Source: Pseudomonas sp. St316
GTDB lineage: Bacteria > Pseudomonadota > Gammaproteobacteria > Pseudomonadales > Pseudomonadaceae
DNA length: 64,000 nt
Assembly (NCBI RefSeq): GCF_018325905.1
Contig: NZ_AP021901.1
Coordinates: 2,852,001 to 2,916,000, forward strand
Direction of reading: 5' to 3'
Shown here one piece after another: positions 36,144 through 44,821 of the stretch. Position 1 is the stretch's first letter; each line of letters begins with the position of its first letter. Under the pieces are notes generated by a model. The model worked only from the letters and a program-made list of their open reading frames with translations, was not told the origin of the DNA and searched no databases. The position numbers and the translations under genes are program-made.

Positions 36144-36542
36144 GTACTCGCTCCTGATAAGTGGAACGTTCGATGACTCACTTGCGCAGCAAGAGTTGAG
36201 GCACAACCAAGCGTCCGTTCCGAATAGGTTAATTAATAGCGGCGCGGTCATGGACGGGCTAGGGTGCGACTTCCGATGTTGGTGTAGGGCTGTTCCGGGT
36301 AATCGGTAGGATGGACTCTGAGCGAGCGTTTGGGACTGGCCGTCATTTGCTTGGGGCTGCTTCACGCCCAGCGGGAGCAAGCTCCCTCGCCACGGAGTAG
36401 CTGTGGTTGGCCCGGATGTTACAGGCGATGAAAAACCACTGTGGGAGCGAGCTTGCTCGCGATGGCGTCAGGTCAGTCATACCAATGATGACGGAGGCCC
36501 CGCTATCGTGAGCAAACGCCTTTGCCGCGATGGCGCGTCGTG
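36144..36542. other. Intergenic region: exporter leader, partial repeats
   Basis: The part next to the exporter gene (36144-36250) is AT-rich (TTAATTAATAGC at 36229-36240) and probably holds its promoter. The distal part holds one arm of the GCGGGAGCAAGCTCCC repeat (36366-36393), a canonical REP (36440-36463) and a decayed REP partner around 36504-36535. I see no gene or RNA. Confidence 0.5.
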
Positions 36543-37532
36543 TCATTCCTCCTGATTGTCTTCCCAAGCCTTCAGGTTCACCAGATTCGCCGGCCGCTTC
36601 CCCGCCAACGCCGCCAGCAGGTTGTCCACCGCACAACGCGCCATCGCTTCGCGGGTCTCGTGGGTGGCCGAGCCCATGTGCGGTGTCGCCACCACGTTGT
36701 CCATCTGCAGTAGCGGCGAATCCGCACTCAAGGGCTCGCGTTCGAACACATCCAGCCCCGCGCCGCGGATCTGCTTGTTGCGCAGGGCTTCGATCAGCGC
36801 CGCTTCATCCACCACTTTTCCCCGGGAGATATTGATGAAAATGCTCTCGGGACGCATCTGCGCGAAGGCTTGGGCGCCGATCAGCCCGTGGGTTTCGGTC
36901 GTGAGCGGCAAGGTCAGGCAGATGAAATCCGCCTCTCGCAACAGCGTTTCGAGGCTGCAATAACGTGCGCCGAAACGCTGCTCCACCGCAGGCTTTGGCG
37001 AGTGGCTGTGGTAGAGCACCGGCATGCCGAAGCCGAAGTGCCCGCGCTGGGCCAGCGCTTCGCCGATGCGGCCCATGCCGATGATACCCAGCGTCTTGCC
37101 GTGGACGTCGCTGCCAAAATGCTTGGAGCCGATACTCTGTTGCCAGTGCCCGGCGCGAACCAGGTTGGCCAGTTCCACCACGCGCCGAGCCGTTGCCAGG
37201 ATCAGTGCAAAACCGGTGTCCGCAGTGGTTTCGGTCAGTACGTCCGGGGTGTTGCTGAGCAGGATCCGGCGTTCGGTCAGGTAGTCGATGTCGTAGTTAT
37301 CGACGCCCACCGAGACGCTGGCGATGGCTTGCAGGTTCGGCGCCAGGTCCAGTAGCGCCGCATCCAGCTTGAGGCTGGCGCCCAGCAGGCCGTGGGCGGC
37401 GGGGAGGGCGTCGCGCAGTTGCGCCAGGCCCTGGGCATCGAGGCGTTCGATGAGCGTGACTTGGGCCTGGGCTTGCAGGCGAGCCATCAATTGGGGTGAC
37501 AACGCTTTGTACAGCACCACGTGCTTTTTCAT
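36543..37532 (-). CDS. kguD: 2-keto-gluconate-6-phosphate reductase (D-2-hydroxyacid dehydrogenase family)
   Basis: A 329-residue NAD(P)H-dependent 2-hydroxyacid dehydrogenase. The nucleotide motif GIIGMGRIG is near residue 149. Catalytic Arg (NISRGKVVDE), Glu (DVFEREP) and His (ATPHMGSAT) are all present. In the kgu operon it reduces 2-keto-6-phosphogluconate to 6-phosphogluconate, which enters the Entner-Doudoroff route. It begins 15 bp after kguT and is the last gene of the operon. Outside this context one would call it a GhrB-like glyoxylate/hydroxypyruvate reductase. Confidence 0.9.
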   Translation of the reverse strand: MKKHVVLYKALSPQLMARLQAQAQVTLIERLDAQGLAQLRDALPAAHGLLGASLKLDAALLDLAPNLQAIASVSVGVDNYDIDYLTERRILLSNTPDVLTETTADTGFALILATARRVVELANLVRAGHWQQSIGSKHFGSDVHGKTLGIIGMGRIGEALAQRGHFGFGMPVLYHSHSPKPAVEQRFGARYCSLETLLREADFICLTLPLTTETHGLIGAQAFAQMRPESIFINISRGKVVDEAALIEALRNKQIRGAGLDVFEREPLSADSPLLQMDNVVATPHMGSATHETREAMARCAVDNLLAALAGKRPANLVNLKAWEDNQEE

Positions 37533-37547
37533 GGGACGGGTCTCGAT

Positions 37548-38846
37548 TCAGGAACGGGCGGGCGCCGGGTGTGGCGTCGCGGTATGGGAGACTTCCCGGT
37601 CGCTGGCGCCGGGCTTGAGGGCGAGGGTCAGTACCACCGACAGCAGCAACGCGCCGCTCATCAGCAGGAAGGACATGCCGGGGGAGCCGGTGGTGCCGTT
37701 GAGGTAGCCCACCAGGTACGAGCCGCCGAACGAACCCAGCGCGCCCATGCTGTTGATCAGCGCCATGGCGCCGCCGGCGACATTGGCCGGGAGGATTTCC
37801 GGAACGATGGCAAAGAACGGACCGTACGGGGCATACATGCAAGCGCCAGCGATCACCAACAAGCCATAGGACCACCAGAAATGCTCGGCGCCCAGCAGGT
37901 AGGAGGCGTAGAACGCGATGGAGGCGATCAGCAGTGGTGGCCAGACGAAACGCTTGCGCTTCTGCGCTTTGTCCGACGCCCAGGACACCACCAGCATGCC
38001 GATCACCGCTGCCAGGTAAGGCAAGGACGACAGCCACCCAGCCTCGACCATGTTCATCTGCAGGCCGGCCTTGAGGATCGACGGCAACCACAGCACAAAC
38101 CCGTAGACCCCGATGCTCCAGCAGAAAAATTGCAGCGCCAGGATGATCACCTTGGGCGAGCGGAAGGCCTCGGCGTAGTTCTTCACGGCCTTGATGCCGA
38201 CCTGTTCGGCCGCCAGGACGCTTTCCAGGTCCTGTTTCTCCTGATCGCTGAGCCACTTGGCCTGGGCCGGGCGATCATCGGCAAGGCGCCACCAGACAAA
38301 GGCCCAGAGCACCGCCGGCAGGCCTTCGATGATGAACATCCAGCGCCAGTCGAACTGTTGCACCAGGTAACCCGACACCACCGACATCCAGAGCATGGTC
38401 ACCGGGTTGCCGAGAATCAGGAAGGTATTGGCCCGCGAACGTTCGGCCCGGGTGAACCAGTGGCACAGGTACACCAGCATCGCCGGCATCACGGCGGCCT
38501 CGACCACGCCGAGCATGAAGCGGATCACGATCAACCAGTAGGCATTGGAGACCACGCCCGTCAGGGTGGCCAGCGAGCCCCAGAGGATCAGGCTGACGAA
38601 GATCAGCTTCTTTACGCTGTGCTTTTGCGCATAGATCGCTCCCGGCACCTGGAAGAAAAAGTAGCCGAGGAAAAACAGTGCGCCGAGCAGCGATGACAGC
38701 CCCGGGGTGATGATCAGGTCCTTGGCCATGCCCGAGGCGGCGGCAAATCCATAGTTGGCCCGGTCCAGGTAGGCCAGGCTGTAGGTGATGAACACAATGG
38801 GCATGATGTACCACCAGCGGCGGGTGGCGAGGTTGAGCGTTTGCAT
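37548..38846 (-). CDS. kguT: 2-ketogluconate MFS transporter
   Basis: A 432-residue major-facilitator permease of the anion:cation symporter family (SLAYLDRANYGFAAASGMAKDL in the first loop). It imports 2-ketogluconate made in the periplasm. I place the start at the ATG at 38846, which has AGGAG nine bases before; longer in-frame starts would translate the upstream REP. It lies between kguK and kguD in the canonical order. Confidence 0.92.
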   Translation of the reverse strand: MQTLNLATRRWWYIMPIVFITYSLAYLDRANYGFAAASGMAKDLIITPGLSSLLGALFFLGYFFFQVPGAIYAQKHSVKKLIFVSLILWGSLATLTGVVSNAYWLIVIRFMLGVVEAAVMPAMLVYLCHWFTRAERSRANTFLILGNPVTMLWMSVVSGYLVQQFDWRWMFIIEGLPAVLWAFVWWRLADDRPAQAKWLSDQEKQDLESVLAAEQVGIKAVKNYAEAFRSPKVIILALQFFCWSIGVYGFVLWLPSILKAGLQMNMVEAGWLSSLPYLAAVIGMLVVSWASDKAQKRKRFVWPPLLIASIAFYASYLLGAEHFWWSYGLLVIAGACMYAPYGPFFAIVPEILPANVAGGAMALINSMGALGSFGGSYLVGYLNGTTGSPGMSFLLMSGALLLSVVLTLALKPGASDREVSHTATPHPAPARS

Positions 38847-38904
38847 GTCGTTGACTCCTGAGCTTGTTGTTTTTGTTGCAGCAGGTGCGTTTTGTGGTGG
38901 CTCT

Positions 38905-38970
38905 ATCGCGAGCAAGCTCGCTCCCACATGGGGTCGGGTTAAGCCCTGTGGGAGCGAGCTTGCTCGCGAT
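38905..38970. repeat. REP pair at the kguK-kguT junction, one REP inside kguK
   Basis: A reverse REP (38905-38928) and a forward REP (38947-38970) are 18 bp apart. The second lies wholly within the 3' end of kguK and encodes part of its C-terminus. Of all pairs in the window it has one of the shortest spacers. Confidence 0.92.
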
Positions 38971-39913
38971 AGGCGGTTTCAAATTCAGTCAATAACTCAG
39001 TGCGCGTCGGCAATCCCTCCATGTCTCCACGACTCTGCACTGCGCGGCTGCCGATCCAGTTGGCGCGCTGCACGGCTTCGGTGACGGCGTGGCCTTCGAG
39101 CAACGCACTGATCAGGCCGACCGCGAAGCCGTCACCCGCGCCTACGGTGTCCACCACTTGGGCCACCGGTACGCCAGCGACAACGCCCTGATCTAGCTGC
39201 GTGCGGTAATAGGCGCCATCCGCGCCGAGCTTGATCACGACGATTTCGGCCCCTTGGTCCAGATAGAACGCGGCAATGTCGGCCGGGTCGTCGAAACCGG
39301 TGAGCAAGCGACCTTCGCTGAGCCCCGGCAGGACCCAGTGGGCAAGGGCGGCAAGGCGATTGATTTGCGCAATCATGGTCGACTCGCTGGTCCACAGGCT
39401 CGGCCTCAGATTGGGGTCGAACGACAGGCTGCGGCCGGCTTCGCGCATACGGGTCATCAATTCAAAGGACATCTCGCGGGCCGTGACCGACAACGCCGGG
39501 ACGATGCCGGTGGCGTGCAAGTGACGGGCTTCAAGCAGCGATGGCGCGATGGAATCGATCGACAGATGACTGGCTGCCGAGCCACGACGGAAATACTCGA
39601 CCTGCGGGTCGCTGCCATCGTCGCTACGGGATTTGAACTGAAAGCCGGTGGGATGCGTTGGATCGACCGCCACGTGGCGACAATCCAGGCCTTCGTTTTC
39701 CAGCGTCTGCACCACAAAGCGTCCCAGGGAATCGGCGCCAACCCGGCTCAGCCACGCTATCTTGAAACCCAGCCGCGACAGGCCGATGGCCACGTTGCTG
39801 TCGGCCCCGGCGATGCGCTTGTGGAACTGGCCGACGCTGGCCAGGTCACCGCACTGGTCAGCCACCAGCATCGTCATGGTTTCGCCGAATGACAACACAT
39901 CGAACTCAGGCAT
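38939..39913 (-). CDS. kguK: 2-ketogluconate kinase (PfkB family), C-terminus encoded by a REP
   Basis: A 324-residue PfkB-family sugar kinase. It has [14 protein letters not shown] near residue 37 and the ATP/catalytic signature [12 protein letters not shown] with the catalytic Asp. It phosphorylates 2-ketogluconate at C6. The ATG at 39913 overlaps kguE by 8 bp; an in-frame upstream start is inside kguE. The last residues, [10 protein letters not shown], are translated from the reverse strand of a REP element, and the stop TAA lies just beyond it. The REP insertion has therefore replaced or extended the original C-terminus. Confidence 0.93.
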   Translation of the reverse strand: MPEFDVLSFGETMTMLVADQCGDLASVGQFHKRIAGADSNVAIGLSRLGFKIAWLSRVGADSLGRFVVQTLENEGLDCRHVAVDPTHPTGFQFKSRSDDGSDPQVEYFRRGSAASHLSIDSIAPSLLEARHLHATGIVPALSVTAREMSFELMTRMREAGRSLSFDPNLRPSLWTSESTMIAQINRLAALAHWVLPGLSEGRLLTGFDDPADIAAFYLDQGAEIVVIKLGADGAYYRTQLDQGVVAGVPVAQVVDTVGAGDGFAVGLISALLEGHAVTEAVQRANWIGSRAVQSRGDMEGLPTRTELLTEFETAYREQARSHRA

Positions 39914-40688
39914 GGACGGGCTCCCGGCGCGATTGCCCGAGGCGGGCAAGGGTGACGACATGTCCAGCGGTCAATTGCAGCAAGTCATCGCCTTGCAGCG
40001 GGTATTCGGCGGCGCGCATTACCCCGACGGGCATGTGCTTGAGCAATTGCTCCCACAGGTGCAGGTCGGTCATGGCCGGAGGCACGGCGACCAGTCTGCC
40101 GTCGGCGCGCCGGGCCACGGCCTTGCAATGCACATAAGCCACATACCGTCCGAGCTGTCGGGCGGCCACGGCGGCCGATTGGTCCTGCCATTGCCAGTTG
40201 CCGATGTCGAAGGTCATGCCGACGGGCAATGCGTGCTCTTCGGCTGCGGTGAAGAAACGTAGCAACGGTTCGATCCGTCCGCCTTGCAAGGTCTGGTCGT
40301 TTTCCACCAGCAACTGCACCGGGCTTGCGCCGAGCACATCGGCCAGTGCCGACAGATCATGGGAGTCGGTGAAATGCCCGAGGGAGACTTTCAGCCATGC
40401 CGAGCCGAACACCTCGGACCGTTGCAGTGCCAGCGCCAAAGCCGGGTTGGGCCTGGACTGCCCGGCAAGCCACAGCTCCAGTGGCGACGAGAAAATACTT
40501 TGCAACCCCTGGGCGCGAGCGCGAGCGGCCAGTTCGGCGGGCTGTTCGGTGGTGAGCAACTCTTCGCGCCATTCGATGCGCGAGGCACCGGCGGCGGCCA
40601 GCAGATCGATGAAGCTGCCTTGGCCTTGTTGCCGCACCAGGTCGGCACCGTAGCTGGAAAGGCTGATGGAAACGGGTGGGTTGTACAT
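39906..40688 (-). CDS. kguE: KguE, sugar-phosphate isomerase/epimerase-like TIM-barrel protein
   Basis: A 260-residue protein of the xylose-isomerase-like TIM-barrel (AP endonuclease 2) family. [11 protein letters not shown] and YVHCKAV are metal-site strands. It is the first gene of the kguEKTD operon. The exact reaction is unproven; a role in 2-ketogluconate use is inferred from operon conservation. The start is the ATG at 40688 with GAGG upstream. The frame extends further upstream, but only through REP DNA and the PtxS operator. It overlaps kguK by 8 bp. Confidence 0.9.
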   Translation of the reverse strand: MYNPPVSISLSSYGADLVRQQGQGSFIDLLAAAGASRIEWREELLTTEQPAELAARARAQGLQSIFSSPLELWLAGQSRPNPALALALQRSEVFGSAWLKVSLGHFTDSHDLSALADVLGASPVQLLVENDQTLQGGRIEPLLRFFTAAEEHALPVGMTFDIGNWQWQDQSAAVAARQLGRYVAYVHCKAVARRADGRLVAVPPAMTDLHLWEQLLKHMPVGVMRAAEYPLQGDDLLQLTAGHVVTLARLGQSRREPVHA

Positions 40689-40702
40689 TGTTTTTATACC
40701 TC

Positions 40703-40716
40703 TGAAACCGGTTTCA
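40703..40716. promoter_or_regulatory. PtxS operator upstream of kguE
   Basis: The perfect palindrome TGAAACCGGTTTCA (16 bp with flanking C/G) lies 15 bp before the kguE start. This is the sequence established for PtxS binding in P. aeruginosa and P. putida, released by 2-ketogluconate. Confidence 0.93.
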
Positions 40717-40754
40717 GTTTTGTGCAAAAAAAAGGCGGTGTGCTTCAGGGCCTC

Positions 40755-40829
40755 ATCGCGAGCAAGCTCGCTCCCACACGGGATCTGCGTCGCGCTGCAA
40801 TTCCCTGTGGGAGCGAGCTTGCTCGCGAT
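40755..40829. repeat. REP pair between ptxS and kguE
   Basis: Reverse REP 40755-40778 and forward REP 40806-40829, between the ptxS stop and the kguE operator. Confidence 0.9.
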
Positions 40830-40842
40830 AAGGTCGGCCCGA

Positions 40843-41868
40843 TCACCGAGAAGCCCCAAGCGTCGACCCACGCTCAATCAACCGCGCCGCAAAATCCAGG
40901 GTTCGCACCGGCCCGTTGTCCCCGCGCAAACGCTTGAGCAGGCATTCGAACGCACTGGCGCCGATCTGCGCTGTTGGTTGGGCCAGGGCCGTGATACCGC
41001 TGCCCACCAAGGGGTACCAATCCAGGTCGTCGAGGGCAATCAGGCCCACGTCGTCGAACAAGTGGCAACCCAGCTCGCGCAACACCGTCGTGGCGGCCAG
41101 CGCGGCAATGCCATTGGCGCAGAACAACGCCTTGGGGCCTTGCCCCGGTTGGGCCAGGAAGGCCTTGATGCGGGCGGTCAGTTGATCGCAGGTTTGCACC
41201 ACGGCGCCAGTCAGGGCAGGGCGTCGCAAGAGGCCGGCCTTGAAACTCTCGACCCGTTCGATTCGCGAACTGGTGCCATCGAACGGTTCGGTCACCAGCA
41301 GCAGATCGCGGTAGCCCCGTTGTTCGAGGTGATCGAGGGCCATCTCGATGGCGGCTGGGTTGTCGAGGCCGACCAGGTCGCTGTCGAGGCGATCGACCTT
41401 GCGATCCACCAGCACCAGGGGCATTTCGCTGCGCAGTTCAAACAGTTCGTCGCGGTGATGCCCGAGGGTGTTCACGATCAACCCTTCGATGTTGTAGGCG
41501 CGTAACAGCGCCAAGTGCTGGCGCTCCTGCTCGTCGTCGCGGTCGGTGTTGCACACCACCAGGCTGTAGCCATGGGCACGGCAAGCGGTTTCCACGCCAT
41601 GCATCACGGCTATTGAATAAGGGTTGCGGATATCGGCCACCAGCATGCCGATCAGGCGCGTGCGCCCGCGCTTGAGGCCGCGGGCCATCTGGTTCGGCCG
41701 GTAGCCGAGCTCGCTGATGGCTTGCTCGATACGCCGGGCAATGGCCTCGGAGAGCAGGGCGCGGTCTTCGCCAATGAAGCGCGAGACACTGGCCTTGGAA
41801 ACCCCGGCGCGTTCGGCGACGTCAAGCATGGTCACGCGGCTGCGCTGGGCGGCGGAGAAAGAAGTCAC
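40843..41868 (-). CDS. ptxS: LacI-family repressor PtxS
   Basis: A 341-residue LacI/GalR regulator. The N-terminal helix-turn-helix reads [20 protein letters not shown], the hinge region precedes [20 protein letters not shown], and a periplasmic-binding-protein-like effector domain follows. It represses itself and the kgu operon until 2-ketogluconate binds. The start codon is GTG at 41868 (first residues [10 protein letters not shown]). Its own operator lies at 41905-41918, and another lies before kguE directly downstream. Confidence 0.93.
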   Translation of the reverse strand: MTSFSAAQRSRVTMLDVAERAGVSKASVSRFIGEDRALLSEAIARRIEQAISELGYRPNQMARGLKRGRTRLIGMLVADIRNPYSIAVMHGVETACRAHGYSLVVCNTDRDDEQERQHLALLRAYNIEGLIVNTLGHHRDELFELRSEMPLVLVDRKVDRLDSDLVGLDNPAAIEMALDHLEQRGYRDLLLVTEPFDGTSSRIERVESFKAGLLRRPALTGAVVQTCDQLTARIKAFLAQPGQGPKALFCANGIAALAATTVLRELGCHLFDDVGLIALDDLDWYPLVGSGITALAQPTAQIGASAFECLLKRLRGDNGPVRTLDFAARLIERGSTLGASR

Positions 41869-41904
41869 GGATAGAAACCTGCTTATTGGATTTATTAGTG
41901 GTTC

Positions 41905-41918
41905 TGAAACCGGTTTCA
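41905..41918. promoter_or_regulatory. PtxS operator upstream of ptxS
   Basis: A second exact copy of TGAAACCGGTTTCA lies 36 bp upstream of the ptxS GTG, consistent with autoregulation. Both copies in the window are identical, including the flanking C and G. Confidence 0.92.
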
Positions 41919-41980
41919 GGAAACAACAGAACCCAATAGGACGTCAAGGGCGGCGTGTCAGAGGCGCGACCGACGGTGGT

Positions 41981-42022
41981 TCACTTCGGCCACGATCCAG
42001 GCAGGTCGGTATGCCGAAGTGA
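41981..42022. repeat. Isolated 10-bp inverted repeat
   Basis: TCACTTCGGC (41981-41990) and GCCGAAGTGA (42013-42022) are perfect reverse complements around 22 nt, between ptxS and the WG-repeat gene. It matches none of the REP families in the window; it could be an operator or a hairpin in a leader RNA. Confidence 0.5.
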
Positions 42023-42112
42023 CAGCGCAGGGGGCGTCCAGACGATTTGCAGCGCGTAAGGCCGTGTGGTTAGCTGCCTGCCTTCCCCAACCCTTTGACG
42101 ACCGACGCCTCC

Positions 42113-44266
42113 ATGAACTTTACCCAGCCTCGCGTGAGATTGCTGTCGATACTGAGCGTGACCTTGTTGGTGGTGGGCTATGCGTCCTACACCCTGTTTC
42201 GCCATAGCGGCGCGCCGGTGGATGAAGGTTTCGCCGCCGAGCAACTGAACGAAGGGGGCGTGGAAGACATCGGCACGCTGGCACTGCCCGAGGTGGAGAA
42301 ACGCCTCAATTATTTGATTCAGGACACCGGTGAAACCCTCCGCTCCCTGGAGTGGGTCAGTGACGCGCAATTGAGCCTGAGTATTGAAACGACCGAGCCT
42401 GCCGACGAGCGGCCGTTGCAGTACGAGCCGCTGTTTGTCCCATTCACCAGTGCGCAACTGAAAGCTGAACTGGCCTCGATCCAAGGCCTGCGTTTTGCCC
42501 AGCGGCTATTCGCCGACGGTTCTGAAGTGAGGCTCGACACCAGCAGTCTTGATCCGCTCTGGAAGCGCGCCGCGACGCCGGATGAGCCGGCGACCGAGCA
42601 GTACATGCCGCAGCGCCTGAGGTTTCGCGATGACAGCGAAAAAACTTTCGCCGATCTCAAGGCGCCGCCCAAGGTCGAGCCAGACGATACGATCGCGTCC
42701 CATGACGCCTTTGCACTTACGGTGAACAAACCTCTGGCGAGCCTCGGCCTGACGGTCTCCTACCGCAGTTATCCGGCGTTCAGGAAAGTGGTCCTGGACA
42801 AGGATCACCCAAAGGTGACCCTGGACGACGGCCAGTCCTTCCAGCTCACCGCCCTGGGTGACGCCAGCGCCTCTGTGCGCCTGAGTACGCCGAAGACGTC
42901 GACCTTCGTGGTGCAGGGGCTGGACGACGCGGGCAAGGCGCTCTACAGCAACGGCAACAACTCCCGCGCGTTCCCCTCCGAAGGCGATATCGCGGCGCTG
43001 CATGATTATTACAAAGCGCTGCTGCAGACCAAGGACGATCTCAAGCAGCTCAAGACCGGCCAGGCGGTACAGCAGCAGTTGGAACGCCTGACCCGGGCGC
43101 TCGCCGCTCGGGTGGGGCCGTTGAAAAGCAACGAGGTCGACTATCAATTCGAAGCCACCCCACAGCGCATCGTCATTCATGTGCTCGATCCGATGGAAGA
43201 CAACACCGTTGAGTTCGCCCAGGTCGACAACGTCCTGGCGCAGCAGGCGCATTACATCGCTCTGGATCGGAACACCGAGCGCTACGGCTTCATCGATCAG
43301 GCCGGCCAGTGGTTGATCAAGCCCCGTTGGGTGCAGGTGCAAGACAGCCTGATGGCGGATACCTACACATTGTTTACCCCGGAGAAATCCAGCGACCCCG
43401 AGTCGGGCTGGCAGGCATTGCGCAGCCAGCTCGCCTATTTTCCTGCCGGCAGCAACAAGCTTGTGGACCTGCCGTTCGAATACATCACCGAAGCGTTGAG
43501 CAATGGCCTGCTGCTGGTGGAGCGGGAAACCAACGGACCTTATGGGCTTTATGATGCCAAGGAGCATCGTTTCATATTGCCGATGAAATTCGTCAACCCC
43601 ACCGTGACCGGCAACGTGTTCATCGCCCGTCTCGGCAAACGAACCGATGTCATGGAAGGCCTCTACGGCGCCTATACCCTGGACGGCAAGGAAATCCTGC
43701 CAGCGCAGTTCTCAGGCATTGAGCACAGCGAGGGTTTGCTCTACGCCAGCTCTGCCGACCGGAGTCGTCAGAACGTTTTCGACCTGGATGGTAAACGGAT
43801 CAACCTGCCGGGTGACAACGTGATAGGCCGGTTTGTCGGACAGCAACCGCTGTTGGTGCAGGATGCTAAAAGCAGGAAGTTTGCTTTTATCAATCGCCAG
43901 GGGACGCGGCTGCCGATCAAGTTACCGTATGACGAGGTAGAACCGTTTTCCAACGGCATGGCGGTGGTGGGGCGTGACGGTAGCTACGGTGCCATCGACC
44001 TGGCGGGCAGGTTGCAGGTCCCGCTGGATTACAACCGGATCAACGCGTTCCAGACCCGTTATGCAGCTGCCATCCGCGCCGGTGGTGGTTCCGGGCTGGT
44101 CTTGATCAGTCAGGACAACAGGTTGATCAAGGAACTGGGTTCCTACACCAGCCTGGACGTGCCGGATAACGGCAATGAAGCCCGTTATTACGTCAGGGAT
44201 CCGAATGATAGTGACGAGTACCTGGTCTATGACGCCGATGGCAATCTCGTGCAGAAAGACGAATAG
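42113..44266 (+). CDS. WG-repeat membrane-anchored protein
   Basis: A 717-residue protein with an N-terminal membrane anchor or uncleaved signal (RLLSILSVTLLVVGYASYTLF) and a large extracytoplasmic part. The C-terminal half has WG/KWG-like repeats: YGFIDQAGQWLIKPRW, YGLYDAKEHRFILPMKF, YGAYTLDGKEILPAQF, FAFINRQGTRLPIKLPYDEVEPF and YGAIDLAGRLQVPLDY. The N-terminal half is unrecognised. The ATG at 42113 is preferred over a TTG six codons earlier; neither has a strong ribosome-binding site. The function is unknown. It appears monocistronic, with repeats on its 3' side. Confidence 0.82.
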   Translation: MNFTQPRVRLLSILSVTLLVVGYASYTLFRHSGAPVDEGFAAEQLNEGGVEDIGTLALPEVEKRLNYLIQDTGETLRSLEWVSDAQLSLSIETTEPADERPLQYEPLFVPFTSAQLKAELASIQGLRFAQRLFADGSEVRLDTSSLDPLWKRAATPDEPATEQYMPQRLRFRDDSEKTFADLKAPPKVEPDDTIASHDAFALTVNKPLASLGLTVSYRSYPAFRKVVLDKDHPKVTLDDGQSFQLTALGDASASVRLSTPKTSTFVVQGLDDAGKALYSNGNNSRAFPSEGDIAALHDYYKALLQTKDDLKQLKTGQAVQQQLERLTRALAARVGPLKSNEVDYQFEATPQRIVIHVLDPMEDNTVEFAQVDNVLAQQAHYIALDRNTERYGFIDQAGQWLIKPRWVQVQDSLMADTYTLFTPEKSSDPESGWQALRSQLAYFPAGSNKLVDLPFEYITEALSNGLLLVERETNGPYGLYDAKEHRFILPMKFVNPTVTGNVFIARLGKRTDVMEGLYGAYTLDGKEILPAQFSGIEHSEGLLYASSADRSRQNVFDLDGKRINLPGDNVIGRFVGQQPLLVQDAKSRKFAFINRQGTRLPIKLPYDEVEPFSNGMAVVGRDGSYGAIDLAGRLQVPLDYNRINAFQTRYAAAIRAGGGSGLVLISQDNRLIKELGSYTSLDVPDNGNEARYYVRDPNDSDEYLVYDADGNLVQKDE

Positions 44267-44282
44267 CGGCTGATGCACTGAA

Positions 44283-44448
44283 CCTGTGGCGAGGGAGCTT
44301 GGCGCGCTCGACTGTAGGAGCTGCCGAGCGAAGCGAGGCTGCGATCTTTTGATCTTTCGCTTGGGATTCAAGTGTCTGGGGAAAAATCGCAGCCTCGCTT
44401 CGCTCGGCAGCTCCTACACCCAGCGGGAGCAAGCTCCCTCGCCACAGG
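44283..44448. repeat. Nested inverted repeats: one REP family inside another
   Basis: Outer arms are CCTGTGGCGAGGGAGCTTG (44283-44301) and its exact complement (44430-44448). Inside lies a 33-bp perfect inverted pair of a different family, 44313-44345 and 44386-44418, beginning TGTAGGAGCTGCCGAGCG and ending in CTGCGAT. The outer right arm keeps the full GCGGGAGCAAGCTCCC palindrome while the left is cut after GAGCTTG. This indicates that the inner pair interrupted the outer element. It fills the gap between the WG-repeat gene and the next gene. Confidence 0.88.
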
Positions 44449-44467
44449 GGAGCGGTCGCCTTTGGCG

Positions 44468-44821
44468 TCAGAGCTGGCTTATATAGGTGCCCGTCCCCTT
44501 GAGGATGTTCTGCAACGTCAGTTCCACTTCCGCCAGGTCCGCCGCATCGGTGTCATGGGTGATTTCCAGCACATCGTCGCCATTGAGCGCATCGGCATCC
44601 GCCGGGGCAATTTCAATCAGCAAACGGGTAGGGCTGAGGGTGACCTTGACACCGTCCAGTGTCGAAGGCTCGCCATCGAGAGCGATTTCCAGTTCGTCTT
44701 CGTCGGGGTACCGGGTCATCAGGAACATTTCGCCCTGGGCGCTGTGGCAGCAGAGCATGGCCATGTTGTCTTCTTCGTCGTCGCACGGGTTGGCGATCAG
44801 AAGGGCGGTGTTCATTTGCAT
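44468..44821 (-). CDS. Small acidic protein of unknown function
   Basis: A 117-residue protein starting MQMNTALLIANPCDDEEDN, strongly acidic, with no signal peptide or membrane segment. The ATG at 44821 has AGGAG eight bases before it; the frame extends to 44923 without a better start. It is convergent with the WG-repeat gene and divergent from gdhB. I do not recognise a named family. Three cysteines lie in the N-terminal third (NPC, LCC). Confidence 0.75.
   Translation of the reverse strand: MQMNTALLIANPCDDEEDNMAMLCCHSAQGEMFLMTRYPDEDELEIALDGEPSTLDGVKVTLSPTRLLIEIAPADADALNGDDVLEITHDTDAADLAEVELTLQNILKGTGTYISQL

Noticed and set aside
36144..36380. A 79-residue N-terminal extension of the ABC exporter
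   Set aside because: No ribosome-binding site was found for upstream starts, and AGGAG precedes the ATG at 36143, where exporter homology begins. The Cys-rich part is kept only as a low-certainty observation.
40689..40877. A 63-residue N-terminal extension of kguE
   Set aside because: It would translate the REP pair and the PtxS operator. The ATG at 40688 has a ribosome-binding site and begins the conserved protein.
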